From assembly GCA_017617145.1 (NCBI GenBank), contig JAFZWX010000184.1, positions 1-33,828 on the forward strand: 33,828 bases of DNA. Direction: 5' to 3'. A program made the position numbers and the translations under genes. Shown in pieces: positions 15,942-24,252 of the stretch; position 1 is the first letter of the stretch; each line of letters starts with the position of its first letter. The stretch comes from Treponema sp. GTDB lineage: Bacteria; Spirochaetota; Spirochaetia; Treponematales; Treponemataceae. The notes beneath the pieces were generated by a model. The model saw nothing but the letters and a program-made list of their open reading frames with translations. It did no database searches and had not been told where the DNA came from.

Positions 15942-16892
15942 ATGGAAAATCCGTTTTCACTTATAAAACAAACTTTCTCACCAACCGTCGTTTATGCACT
16001 TGTAGGCGAAAGCGGAACCGGAAAAAGTTTTCATTCAAAGCTTCTGGCCGAGCAGTACAATATAAATGCAATTATTGATGATGGACTTCTTATTCAGGAT
16101 GAAAAAATTATTGCCGGACATTCTGCAAAGCGTGAAAAAACTTATATGGGCGCAGTTCGTTCTGCACTTTTTGATGATAAGGAACACCGTGATTCAGTTG
16201 CAAAAGTATTAAAAAAATCAAAAATTAAAAAAATCCTGATTTTAGGTACGTCTGAAAAAATGGTTATGAAGATTGCGATGCGGCTTCAGCTTCCACAACC
16301 ATCTAAAATTATTCACATAGAAGAAATTGCCACAAAAGAAGAACTAGAAATTGCGGCAAAATCGCGTCATGTCGAAGGAAAACATGTTATTCCTGTACCT
16401 TCAATTGAAGTAAAAAAAACTTATCCGCAGATTTTTTCAAACTCAATGCATGATTTTTTCAGCAAAGGATTGTTTCATAAAAAAAACGGAAAAGGCAAGC
16501 TTATTGAAAAATCAATTGTTCAGCCGGAATTCAGTAAAAAAGGACGCGTAGAAATTTCAGAAGCAGCACTTACACAAATGGTAATGCATTGTGTTTCTGA
16601 ATGTTCACCTGATGTAAAGGTTAAAAAGATTTCTATTAAGACAGATGCACGTGGCTATAGACTCATTGTTACAATTGATGTGCCTTTTGGAACTCAGCTT
16701 ACAGGAAAAGTTCACAAGCTTCAGCAGTATATCATTGATAAAATTGAAACCTTTACAGGCATTTTAATTGAAGAAGTAAGTATTGTAATAGACAAAATTA
16801 CGAAAGAAACTATTTCTAAAGAACAATCGGAAGAAAAAAAACATCCGAATCTTATGCATTTATCACTTGCACGAAATCACGAAACAGACTAA
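15942..16892 (+). CDS. P-loop NTPase fused to an Asp23/Gls24-like domain
   Basis: The 316-residue protein combines two domains. Residues 15-170 form a small P-loop NTPase with a clear Walker A, GESGTGKS at 22-29, and a probable strand KKILILGTSEK. After a lysine-rich linker, residues about 203-290 match the Asp23/Gls24 (DUF322) fold: GRVEISEAALTQMVMHCV, then VTIDVPFGTQLTG, then LQQYIIDKIETFTGILIEE and VSIVIDKI. Asp23/Gls24 proteins in Gram-positives are envelope-associated stress proteins that normally stand alone. The fusion's function is unknown; ATP-dependent control of an envelope or RNA process is only a guess. Its stop overlaps the convergent pcnB stop by 4 bp, leaving no room for a terminator between them. 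Confidence 0.8.
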   Translation: MENPFSLIKQTFSPTVVYALVGESGTGKSFHSKLLAEQYNINAIIDDGLLIQDEKIIAGHSAKREKTYMGAVRSALFDDKEHRDSVAKVLKKSKIKKILILGTSEKMVMKIAMRLQLPQPSKIIHIEEIATKEELEIAAKSRHVEGKHVIPVPSIEVKKTYPQIFSNSMHDFFSKGLFHKKNGKGKLIEKSIVQPEFSKKGRVEISEAALTQMVMHCVSECSPDVKVKKISIKTDARGYRLIVTIDVPFGTQLTGKVHKLQQYIIDKIETFTGILIEEVSIVIDKITKETISKEQSEEKKHPNLMHLSLARNHETD

Positions 16893-17968
16893 GCCTTTTT
16901 AGTATGTATTTTTATACCTACTCCAAGACTTTTCATTACAGAACGAACTGCATATTCAAGTTCGCGCCTTTGCGGATTCATTGGAAGAACAAAATTTCGG
17001 CATTCAGTCCAGGTTTTTGCATATAGTTCTGGAACAGAATATTTTCCTTTTATTTCTTTTTCCCAATCTGTAAGAGTCGTTACAAAATCATAAATTATAA
17101 AGTAAAGCTTTTTACCAAGACGAGCCTGAGGATCTGTTTTATTTAATTCATCAAGCTTGCGAATGTTTTCCATAAAGCTTATTTCAATATCTTTACGCTC
17201 ATAAAGCATTGCAGAAACCTGCGGCTGTAAATACATAAAAAGATCTGTATCTATTGCTTCTGCAATAATTTCTGACGCATGAACATTATTTATTATTTTA
17301 AGGAGTTCTTCTGTAATGCGCGAAGGAGAAACTGTACTTAAAAGCTGTGCAGACTGCTTTATTTTATGACGCAAATTGAAGGTCATTTTTGCATCGGTCG
17401 TAGCAGAATATTTTATTGCTCTAAGCATGCGTACCGGATCTTCTGTAAAAATAATATCAAGTGGAATTACCGGTCTAAGTATGTGTTTTTTAATATCACG
17501 CATACCGCCTACATAATCAATAATTTGTTCCTGTACCGGATCATAATAAAGCGCATTCATTGTAAAGTCGCGTCGCAGAACATCCTGTTCAATTGTACCA
17601 AAATCATTACCCACAGAGCCTTCTTCGTTTGAACGGAAAGTACTTACTTCAAAGATTTTTGGACCAAAAACAACATGTACAAGACGGAAGCGTCGGCCAA
17701 TAATTCGTGAATTTCTAAAAATGCGTTTTATTTTAGAAGGAGTTGCGTCTGTTACAATATCAAAATCTTTTGGAACGTTGCCAACAATAAGATCGCGCAC
17801 GGCACCGCCAACAATGTAGGCAGTATAACCTGCGTCACGCAGTCTGTTGATTATTTGAAGAGCATCAGGGTCTATTTTTTTGTTAGAAATAAAATGTTCA
17901 GACTTTGTATAAACAACAGCCTTTTTAATTAATTTGCCGTTGTTATCCGTTCCATATCTATATAACAC
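16889..17968 (-). CDS. pcnB: PcnB/CCA-type polynucleotide nucleotidyltransferase (GTG start)
   Basis: The N-terminal half is a class II nucleotidyltransferase: AYIVGGAVRDLIVG, then KDFDIVTDATP with the two metal-binding aspartates, then the poly(A)-polymerase-like SRIIGRRFRLVHVVF. RRDFTMNALYYD and EDPVRMLRAIKY follow. The GRRFRLVH segment favours a PcnB-type poly(A) polymerase over a CCA-adding enzyme, though spirochaete members are hard to separate. The open frame extends to an ATG at 18022, but I chose the GTG at 17968: it gives an N-terminus like that of relatives (VLYRYGTDNNGKLIKKA...), and TTGCCA-17-TAATAT ends 8 nt before it. That start yields 359 residues. Confidence 0.82.
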   Translation of the reverse strand: MLYRYGTDNNGKLIKKAVVYTKSEHFISNKKIDPDALQIINRLRDAGYTAYIVGGAVRDLIVGNVPKDFDIVTDATPSKIKRIFRNSRIIGRRFRLVHVVFGPKIFEVSTFRSNEEGSVGNDFGTIEQDVLRRDFTMNALYYDPVQEQIIDYVGGMRDIKKHILRPVIPLDIIFTEDPVRMLRAIKYSATTDAKMTFNLRHKIKQSAQLLSTVSPSRITEELLKIINNVHASEIIAEAIDTDLFMYLQPQVSAMLYERKDIEISFMENIRKLDELNKTDPQARLGKKLYFIIYDFVTTLTDWEKEIKGKYSVPELYAKTWTECRNFVLPMNPQRRELEYAVRSVMKSLGVGIKIHTKKA

Positions 17969-17976
17969 GATGGAAT

Positions 17977-18005
17977 ATATTATTATTTTTAATATGTTTT
18001 GGCAA
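17977..18005 (-). promoter_or_regulatory. Promoter for pcnB, supporting the GTG start
   Basis: On the minus strand TTGCCA (18005-18000), a 17-bp spacer and TAATAT (17982-17977) end 8 nt before the GTG at 17968. It lies inside the longer open frame, which argues against the upstream ATG. Confidence 0.55.
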
Positions 18006-18022
18006 GAAGGAGACAAATTCAT

Positions 18023-18121
18023 ATTATGAAAAAAGGCTCACGCAAAGAACCATGTTTTGCTTCGCTAAACGAAAAGGACGCTCCACAAAACATGAACCTT
18101 TGCTCCGCCTTTTTTCATAAT
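18023..18121. terminator. Long hairpin, family A copy 3; bidirectional terminator
   Basis: Arms starting ATTATGAAAAAAGG and ending CCTTTTTTCATAAT pair through a stem that includes GCAAAG/CTTTGC and CATGTTTTG/CAAAACATG, closing on the loop 18060-18085, which contains AAACGAAAAGGACG. A6 and T6 runs at the base make it a plausible terminator in both directions. It sits 7 bp after the stop of the alpha/beta hydrolase gene. Confidence 0.8.
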
Positions 18122-18127
18122 GCTTAT

Positions 18128-19090
18128 TTATTTGTTTATTACTTCCGCTAATATTTTTAAAATATCTTGTTCTACAGTTTCCTTGTCAGTCTCATTCAAA
18201 ATTTCATGTCTATCACCAGGATATTCTTTAAGGGTAACGTTCTTTATGCCAAGGTTCTGGTAGCATTCTGCAAGCTGGCGGATTGTTTTTCCGTAATCTC
18301 CTACTGGATCTTCTGAACCCCAGAGCATGTAGATTGGAAGGTCTTTGTCTATTTTGGCCATGTTTGATTTTTTGTGGATGTTGCAAAGGCCGGCTGTCAT
18401 ATCGCAGTAAAAGATTGTTTTTAACGGGAAACCGCACCATTTGTCGCTGTCGTACATTTGAACTACAGCTTCGTCTTTTGTAAGCCAGTCATGAATTGAT
18501 TTAAGGTCTTTTATGCGTGCGTTATAGCTGCCAAACGAAAGCTTATCAAGTAAGCCAACTACACTGTTTTTGCCGCGGAAGAATTTTATTATATTTGCAG
18601 CAATGTTTCCGGCTGTTGTTAACGGAAGTCTTGGTCCTGCTGTACCGCTTAAAATACAAGCTGCAATTTTTCCGTGATAGTTTTCTATGTAGCATTGTGC
18701 AACAAAAGTTCCGAAACTGTGTGCCATTAAAACTACAGGAACATCAGGATATTCTTTTTTAATGTCATCAATCATTTCATCAACATCTGCAACTGCTTTT
18801 TTAAAACCATCTTTATCTGCAAGCTTTCCAAAGTCGCCTGTGCCATTTGCAATTGAGATTTCTGCTGTACGACCATGACCACGCATATCAAATGCATTAA
18901 AAACATAGCCGTTTTCTGCAAGAATTGTTCCAAAGCGGTCATAACGAAGTGAATGTTCTGCAAGTCCGTGATTAAATACAATTGCAGCTTTTACTTTTGG
19001 AGGGTTTTCACCTTCTGCTTCTGGAATCCAGCGGTTTACCCAATGTTCAAAGCCGTCTTTTGTTTTAAATGAAAATGATTTTAATGACAT
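18128..19090 (-). CDS. Alpha/beta hydrolase, monoacylglycerol lipase/lysophospholipase-like
   Basis: The 320-residue cytoplasmic protein follows the serine aminopeptidase S33/lysophospholipase pattern: FNHGLAEHSLRY (oxyanion region, 39-50), FDMRGHGRT (67-75), the nucleophile elbow AHSFG with S125, the acid loop LWGSEDPVG, and the histidine in GDRHEIL. All three triad positions are present, so it is probably an active esterase or lipase on lysophospholipids or monoacylglycerols. The ATG has GGGAGA 6 nt upstream. It is flanked by family A hairpins on both sides: a terminator-like one after the stop and another 33 bp before the start. Confidence 0.85.
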   Translation of the reverse strand: MSLKSFSFKTKDGFEHWVNRWIPEAEGENPPKVKAAIVFNHGLAEHSLRYDRFGTILAENGYVFNAFDMRGHGRTAEISIANGTGDFGKLADKDGFKKAVADVDEMIDDIKKEYPDVPVVLMAHSFGTFVAQCYIENYHGKIAACILSGTAGPRLPLTTAGNIAANIIKFFRGKNSVVGLLDKLSFGSYNARIKDLKSIHDWLTKDEAVVQMYDSDKWCGFPLKTIFYCDMTAGLCNIHKKSNMAKIDKDLPIYMLWGSEDPVGDYGKTIRQLAECYQNLGIKNVTLKEYPGDRHEILNETDKETVEQDILKILAEVINK

Positions 19091-19122
19091 AAATATCTCC
19101 CATAAATAAAATCATATAGTCT

Positions 19123-19186
19123 TGAAATCCACTGACATCGAGCAAACAGGACAAAGAGGAAGTTTGCTCGATGTCAGCTGATTTCA
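19123..19186. repeat. Long hairpin, family A copy 4
   Basis: TGACATCGAGCAAAC pairs with GTTTGCTCGATGTCA around the loop AGGACAAAGAGGAA (19148-19161). TGAAATC and GATTTCA extend the stem to 19123-19186. It lies between two divergent genes, so it cannot be a terminator for either. Confidence 0.9.
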
Positions 19187-19215
19187 GGACAAATTATTTT
19201 ATAGTAAATAATTAA

Positions 19216-19244
19216 CTGACAAAACTATTTCCATTTGATACAAT
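19216..19244 (+). promoter_or_regulatory. Promoter of the rRNA m5U methyltransferase gene, leaderless
   Basis: CTGACA (19216-19221), a 17-bp spacer and TACAAT (19239-19244) end 7 nt before the ATG at 19252. The intervening GTAGCCC contains no Shine-Dalgarno. Confidence 0.7.
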
Positions 19245-19251
19245 GTAGCCC

Positions 19252-20478
19252 ATGGAAACTGTAACAGTTAGAACAGAAAAAACAGTCTTTGGCGGAAATA
19301 CAATTGCTAAAAATGGCACCAAAACCGTTTTTATTCCATATGCTTTGCCTGATGAAACTCTTTCTGTAAATATAGTACAACACAAAAACGATTATGACAA
19401 CGCAGAAATTATAAAAATTATTGAACCTTCTGTTCATCGTAAAAATCCTGAATGTAAGTATTACGGAAGCTGTGGTGGCTGTAACATGATGCATATTACA
19501 AGTGACTTTCAGCGGGAACTTCGTAAACAGATGCTTGCAGACTCTTTTCTTGCTAATAAGATCGAACTTCCGCAAATTCAAATTATCAGCGGGCCTGATT
19601 TTAATTATCGTTCTCGTTTTCAGTTTACAGACGGCGGTTTATGTCAGAAAAATTCAAATAATATAATTACTGTTGATGAATGTCTTTGTGCCGAACCACT
19701 TATTAATGAATATCTTGCGTCAACTCCAGTTCAAAACAGACCAAAAGGTCGGACACATTTTTTTGCAAGTCAGAAAGCAACAGAAAAAACTGTAAAAATC
19801 ACCGAAGAAAATACTAAAAGCAATCAAAGTGTACAAAAAAGTAAACAATCTAAGAGTAATTCAAAGAAATATAAATTCAAAGAAAACAAATATTTTGCAG
19901 GAACAGTGCTTTCTCCACAAGACACAGTAACAGTACAGCTGAATGGTAAAAACATTTCCTTTGATGTAAGGGGTTTTTTCCAATCTAATCTTTTTGTTTT
20001 TGAAAAGGTTTTAAAGATTCTTGTAGATTCACTGCCTCAAGGTAAAAATGTTCTTGACATGTACTCTGGCTGCGGTGCCATATCGTGCTTTTTAGGAGAA
20101 AAATTCCAAAATGTAACGCTTGTTGAACATAACCGCGATGCACTTGTTTTTGCAGAACAGAATATGACAGGAACCGCACACACAAGCTATGGAATGAGTG
20201 GTGCTTCGTGGGTAAAAAACTGTGCTTCTTCCTGCCCTTCCTTTGATGCTTGTGTTGTTGACCCTCCTCGTTCCGGCATGGAAAAAGAAGTTCTAGATTA
20301 TTTGTGTAGTTCGAATATTCCTTTTATTGCATATCTTTCTTGTAATCCAAGTACACAAAGCCGCGATTGTGCAAAGCTTCTTGCTGCAGGTTATCACATA
20401 GAAAATGCATATCTTCTTGATTTTTATCCGAACACAAGCCATATAGAATCTTTAGTGACCCTTCGGTATGTAATATGA
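19252..20478 (+). CDS. 23S rRNA (uracil-5-)-methyltransferase, RumA/RlmD-like
   Basis: The 408-residue protein has a TRAM-like N-terminus, then cysteines C68, C74, C77 (CKYYGSCGGC) and a later C144 that would hold the RumA [4Fe-4S] cluster. The methyltransferase core has the AdoMet motif NVLDMYSGCGAISCFLG, then VEHNRDAL, DPPRSGME, and SCNPST with catalytic C364; E399 in HIESL is the likely general base. It methylates a specific uridine of 23S rRNA at C5. A Lys/Ser/Gln-rich, low-complexity insertion (about residues 165-215) separates the cluster domain from the core. The next gene overlaps by 4 bp (ATGA), so they are cotranscribed. Confidence 0.9.
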   Translation: METVTVRTEKTVFGGNTIAKNGTKTVFIPYALPDETLSVNIVQHKNDYDNAEIIKIIEPSVHRKNPECKYYGSCGGCNMMHITSDFQRELRKQMLADSFLANKIELPQIQIISGPDFNYRSRFQFTDGGLCQKNSNNIITVDECLCAEPLINEYLASTPVQNRPKGRTHFFASQKATEKTVKITEENTKSNQSVQKSKQSKSNSKKYKFKENKYFAGTVLSPQDTVTVQLNGKNISFDVRGFFQSNLFVFEKVLKILVDSLPQGKNVLDMYSGCGAISCFLGEKFQNVTLVEHNRDALVFAEQNMTGTAHTSYGMSGASWVKNCASSCPSFDACVVDPPRSGMEKEVLDYLCSSNIPFIAYLSCNPSTQSRDCAKLLAAGYHIENAYLLDFYPNTSHIESLVTLRYVI

Positions 20479-22229
20479 AAAAATCCTTTCTTTATTTTGT
20501 TATAATTTTTTTATTCATCTCTTTTCTACATGCCGGCGAAGGCATTGAATTAAATAATATAAACGCTACCTGGACCCGCGTCTTACCCGGAAAACTCATT
20601 TGCGAACCACAAACAACCAGTCAAGGTTTTGCTGTAATTACAGATGCTCATTCGTTAATATCCTTTACAAGTCTAGGACGCATAGTTTATGAAAAACTGC
20701 TTGTGCGTGCAAATGGCGCTATTTTTGGAGTTTTACAAAACGATTTTATTGCTTTAATAACAGGAAGCTCAAAAAGAATTACACTTTTAAATCCGGATGG
20801 ACGAGAGCTTTGGACAACTACAACAGATTTTAAAATTAATCAGAGTCCTTACAGTGGCCGCGACGGCAGATTCTTTGTTCGTGGTGAAGAAACTATTGCC
20901 TGTTACAGTTTAAACGGAATTCAAAAATGGAAGCTTACAACTCCTGCACAGGCAAAAATGTCATTGAATGAACTTCCAAACGGCAGCCTTATATTAATGC
21001 TCAAAGAACTTAATTCCGGCAAAACAAAGGCACTTCGAATATCTCCATTTGGAGAAATTGAAGAAGAAATAACATTTGCAGGTGAAGTAACAAGAGCCCT
21101 TACAACACCACATGGAATTCTTCTTGTTTTTACAGATGGAACTTCCGGGCTTTTTGATCTTGATACAGAACAGAATAAATCAACACACAGATGGCTTTTT
21201 AAAAAAGATGCCGTTCAAAAAACTAACAAAGACTTTTTTATTCTTTCACAAGACGAATCGCAGGTTGTTTATGTAAATATAAAAGCTTCAAATGTTAAAA
21301 TTGATTATATAAATCTTACGGACGGTTCAATTAAAGATTCATTCATAATAGAAGAGCAGATTACACCAGAATACGGCTGGTACAATAATTCAGGTATTTT
21401 TATTGCAGACAGCAAAAATGCTTTTTTCTACAACAATGCAGGACGATATCTTTGGAGTGGAATTCTTCCAGCTTTAAATAGCAAGCAGACTCCTACTCAT
21501 ACAAGCTTTACAGTTGATAACTGCTTTTTACTTTTTGGTAAAGACTGGAGCATTCACGCCTTTAGAACTGCGCATGCACCAGAAACAAATTCAAAACAAA
21601 CTGAACAAAAAAAAGATTATTCATATTTTTATAATATAGATACTGCACTTATGGAACTTCCGCTTCCTATTCCAATAGACAAAAACCTGCTTGCAGAAAA
21701 CCGTACAGAGCTTTTACTAAAAGGAAATTATGGTTCAACAGAAAAAGAATATGCCTCACAACTATTAAGCATTTGTACTGTCTATAAAAATCTGATGACA
21801 ACAACAAACTTTGGTACACGCCTGGAAAAATCAGTTTTTGAAACAGATACTGCAGGCATGGAAAATATTCTTTCGCAGTTAAATCTTTTTGGTACAGATA
21901 CCTTCTGCGATTATACAGCCTTCTTTCTTAGAAAAGAAACAAACAAAACACTTATTCATACACTTCTTCGGGGAATTGTGCAGAACAGTTACGATCCTCA
22001 GGGGAAAATTTTGGAAAGCCTTGAATATCTTGTACATAATACATCAGAAAAAGACGAAACACTTTTAAAAGATATTTGTGATGCTGTATATTCAATTTGT
22101 ATTACTAATGGTGTAACTGCAATTGAACCTCGTGGAAAAGATACACTTACAACAATGCTCTATCCTAATTATACTTCCGTAACCCGCGATTATGCCAGAA
22201 ATACATTAAAAAAACTTGTTGGTAAATAA
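20475..22229 (+). CDS. Secreted PQQ-like beta-propeller protein
   Basis: The 584-residue protein begins with a signal peptide (MKKSFLYFVIIFLFISFLHA, cleavage probably after A20). Residues about 30-370 contain repeated blades of the PQQ/WD type, such as LLNPDGRELWTTT, YSLNGIQKWKLT and NNAGRYLWSGIL. The C-terminal 200 residues look helical and may be HEAT-like. It likely acts as a periplasmic scaffold or binding protein; no catalytic motif is seen. Translation is coupled to the upstream methyltransferase gene by an ATGA overlap, though no functional link is obvious. Confidence 0.75.
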   Translation: MKKSFLYFVIIFLFISFLHAGEGIELNNINATWTRVLPGKLICEPQTTSQGFAVITDAHSLISFTSLGRIVYEKLLVRANGAIFGVLQNDFIALITGSSKRITLLNPDGRELWTTTTDFKINQSPYSGRDGRFFVRGEETIACYSLNGIQKWKLTTPAQAKMSLNELPNGSLILMLKELNSGKTKALRISPFGEIEEEITFAGEVTRALTTPHGILLVFTDGTSGLFDLDTEQNKSTHRWLFKKDAVQKTNKDFFILSQDESQVVYVNIKASNVKIDYINLTDGSIKDSFIIEEQITPEYGWYNNSGIFIADSKNAFFYNNAGRYLWSGILPALNSKQTPTHTSFTVDNCFLLFGKDWSIHAFRTAHAPETNSKQTEQKKDYSYFYNIDTALMELPLPIPIDKNLLAENRTELLLKGNYGSTEKEYASQLLSICTVYKNLMTTTNFGTRLEKSVFETDTAGMENILSQLNLFGTDTFCDYTAFFLRKETNKTLIHTLLRGIVQNSYDPQGKILESLEYLVHNTSEKDETLLKDICDAVYSICITNGVTAIEPRGKDTLTTMLYPNYTSVTRDYARNTLKKLVGK

Positions 22230-22248
22230 TTAAAAAGCGTGATATAAT
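22219..22248 (+). promoter_or_regulatory. Promoter of the P83/100-like gene
   Basis: TTGGTA (22219-22224), an 18-bp spacer and TATAAT (22243-22248) lie 40 nt before the ATG at 22289. Unlike the leaderless genes, this one keeps a leader with an AAGGTGG ribosome binding site. Confidence 0.55.
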
Positions 22249-22288
22249 ATATGTTAAGATTTTTAATAAATATAAGGTGGATTTTCTT

Positions 22289-23851
22289 ATGAAAAAACTT
22301 CTTTTAATTGCTTCAATCTTTTTGTTTACAGTAAGCGTTTTTGCGCTTGAAGTAAATGAACCTGAACTGCAGGTTACCGGCAACGAAACTATTGAATTCA
22401 TTAACTACACAGGACCACACAAGGTAATTGATTCTCTTGCTGCCATTAAGAGCATTGGTTCTGATATGGGAAAAACTATCGTTCCAGAAAAAGCATCCTC
22501 TGTTGGTAATAAAAATAAATATTATGTAGTTCACGCTGTTGATGAGTCAGAAAAAGGCAAGCTCAATGCCGACATTCTTTTTATTGGTCCAGATGCAACT
22601 GTTGACCATATCAAAAACCTTCGCCGCATAATCAGTGCATACCTTTCAAGTGCTTACGGCTATTCAGAAAAAGATGCAGATACACTTGCAGTATTCATTA
22701 CAGTTTACAATGCAGTTTACCGCGGACAATATGATGTTTATAATTCAAAATATAAATCTATTGTAACGAAAAATCTTTCTCAGGCAAACTGTGGTCTTTC
22801 TGTAAATTATAAAGACTGGCCTGGAAAATCAGAAATTGTTATTCCTCTTTATGATGTAAACGGTGGTCTTTCTACTGTTGATACTTCAGTTATAAGCGAT
22901 TCAACTGTTGTAGAATCAATGAAAGAAGATGATGACAAAAATGTTGACAATCGTAAAGATATGGTAGACCTTAAAGAACGCGAGGCAGAAGAAGCTTCCG
23001 ATAAGGCACAAAAGGCTCAGAAAACTGCAACTGAAGAAAAAAAGAAGTTAGATGAAACAAAGAAAGAAGCACAGGAAGCTCAAAAAGAAGCTGACGATGC
23101 AAAAAAAGAAGCAGAAAAGAATCCGACCGAAGAAAATAAACAGAAAGCCCAAGAAGCTCAAACTAAAGCTGATGAAAAGAAAGAAGAAGTAAAGGAACAG
23201 GAAAAGAAGACTGAAGAAGCAAAGCAGGAAGCTAAAGAACAGCAGGATCTGGCTGACAAAAAGCAGAATGAAGCTTACGATGAACGCAAGGAAATTGCAA
23301 AAGATCAGCAGGAAGTTCAGGAAAAAGAAGCAGCTGAATCAAAAATGCCTAGCGAATATGGAATTATTCTTTCTGATGAAAAGAACCTTCTTTCACGCTT
23401 AGTTCGCTTTAATACAGACACAGGTGAAATTATAAAGAAGTCTCCTGTAACACAAATTCGTAACCGAACAATTTATGCGCTTGGAGATGAATTTATTGCA
23501 GTTGCCGGAGAAGATGAAGGAAATGCAGCAATCAAACTTGTAACAATTGACCAGGTAAATATGGAAATTACAAGCGAAAGTAATGAAACTCTTGCTGCAG
23601 ATTCTGTTCTTGTACGCGACGGAAATGACTTCTATTGTATTATTGCAGACGGAAATGCCTGGAAAGTTGGAAAGTTCGATTCTAACCTTGTTCTTAAACT
23701 TAAGAGCGATGTTGATGTAAAGAGCTCTACTCCAATTACAATTACAGATTCTGGTGTAGTAATTACAGACAGCGCAGGACGTCTTAGACTTTTGAACAAA
23801 GCAGACCTTAAATCTATTACACAGGTTTCTGGTGCAGCAGACGCAAAATAA
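22289..23851 (+). CDS. P83/100-family secreted antigen
   Basis: The start is the ATG at 22289, preceded by AAGGTGG; a GTG 12 bp earlier lies inside that ribosome binding site. The 520-residue product has a signal peptide (MKKLLLIASIFLFTVSVFA), an N-terminal alpha/beta domain (about 25-210), a highly charged Lys/Glu/Ala coiled coil (about 215-345, with heptad-like KKEAQEAQKEADDAKKEAE), and a C-terminal beta-propeller-like domain of about 160 residues. This order matches the spirochaete P83/100 family (Borrelia p83/100 antigen and Treponema relatives), a periplasmic or surface-associated protein of unknown role. It appears monocistronic and ends at a bidirectional hairpin terminator. Confidence 0.85.
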   Translation: MKKLLLIASIFLFTVSVFALEVNEPELQVTGNETIEFINYTGPHKVIDSLAAIKSIGSDMGKTIVPEKASSVGNKNKYYVVHAVDESEKGKLNADILFIGPDATVDHIKNLRRIISAYLSSAYGYSEKDADTLAVFITVYNAVYRGQYDVYNSKYKSIVTKNLSQANCGLSVNYKDWPGKSEIVIPLYDVNGGLSTVDTSVISDSTVVESMKEDDDKNVDNRKDMVDLKEREAEEASDKAQKAQKTATEEKKKLDETKKEAQEAQKEADDAKKEAEKNPTEENKQKAQEAQTKADEKKEEVKEQEKKTEEAKQEAKEQQDLADKKQNEAYDERKEIAKDQQEVQEKEAAESKMPSEYGIILSDEKNLLSRLVRFNTDTGEIIKKSPVTQIRNRTIYALGDEFIAVAGEDEGNAAIKLVTIDQVNMEITSESNETLAADSVLVRDGNDFYCIIADGNAWKVGKFDSNLVLKLKSDVDVKSSTPITITDSGVVITDSAGRLRLLNKADLKSITQVSGAADAK

Positions 23852-23867
23852 AAGATTTAATCAAATA

Positions 23868-23937
23868 GGGCAAAAAAAACTGCCCGCAAACAAACAGGAC
23901 GAAGAGGAAGTTTGTTCGCGGGCAGTTTTTTTTGCCC
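23868..23937. terminator. Long hairpin, family A copy 5; bidirectional terminator between convergent genes
   Basis: GGGCAAAAAAAACTGCCCGC pairs with its counterpart ending GGGCAGTTTTTTTTGCCC, closing on the loop AGGACGAAGAGGAA (23896-23909). A8 and T8 tracts inside the stem give terminator character on both strands. It separates the P83/100-like gene (+) from the small secreted protein gene (-). Confidence 0.88.
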
Positions 23938-23949
23938 AAATGCTTTTAT

Positions 23950-24252
23950 TTATTTTACCACTTTCCATTTTTTTAGGACGAGAAAACCATCTTCATTCAG
24001 GGTTCCGGTAAATTTTATTAAAGAGCCTTGTGCGTTAAGAAGCTTTTGTTTTGTTTTATCTTTACAGATAATCATATATTCCGTGCCGTCTTGAGCACGA
24101 ATTGCAGGATAAACAAAAGGCACATTTCCTTTAGAAACAACATAACCTGTTATAACTACTTTTGAATTGTTGTTAGGCTGTGAAGTTTTTTGAACAGCAA
24201 AAAGTGAGGAAAAAATAAACAAAGACAATAAGACTAGAATATATTTTTTCAT
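23950..24252 (-). CDS. Small secreted protein of unknown function
   Basis: The 100-residue protein has a clean signal peptide (MKKYILVLLSLFIFSSLFA) and an 80-residue mature part predicted to be mostly beta: VVITGYVVSKG, YPAIRAQDGTEYMIICK, SLIKFTGTLNEDGFLVLKKW. The strand pattern resembles a small OB-fold, but I do not recognise a family. Its ATG overlaps the stop of the metallopeptidase gene (ATGA), so it is cotranscribed and translationally coupled with it. It may act with the peptidase at the cell envelope. Confidence 0.7.
   Translation of the reverse strand: MKKYILVLLSLFIFSSLFAVQKTSQPNNNSKVVITGYVVSKGNVPFVYPAIRAQDGTEYMIICKDKTKQKLLNAQGSLIKFTGTLNEDGFLVLKKWKVVK

Noticed and set aside
23912..24094. 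A 60-codon plus-strand open frame
   Set aside because: It is antisense to the small secreted protein and starts inside the terminator hairpin.
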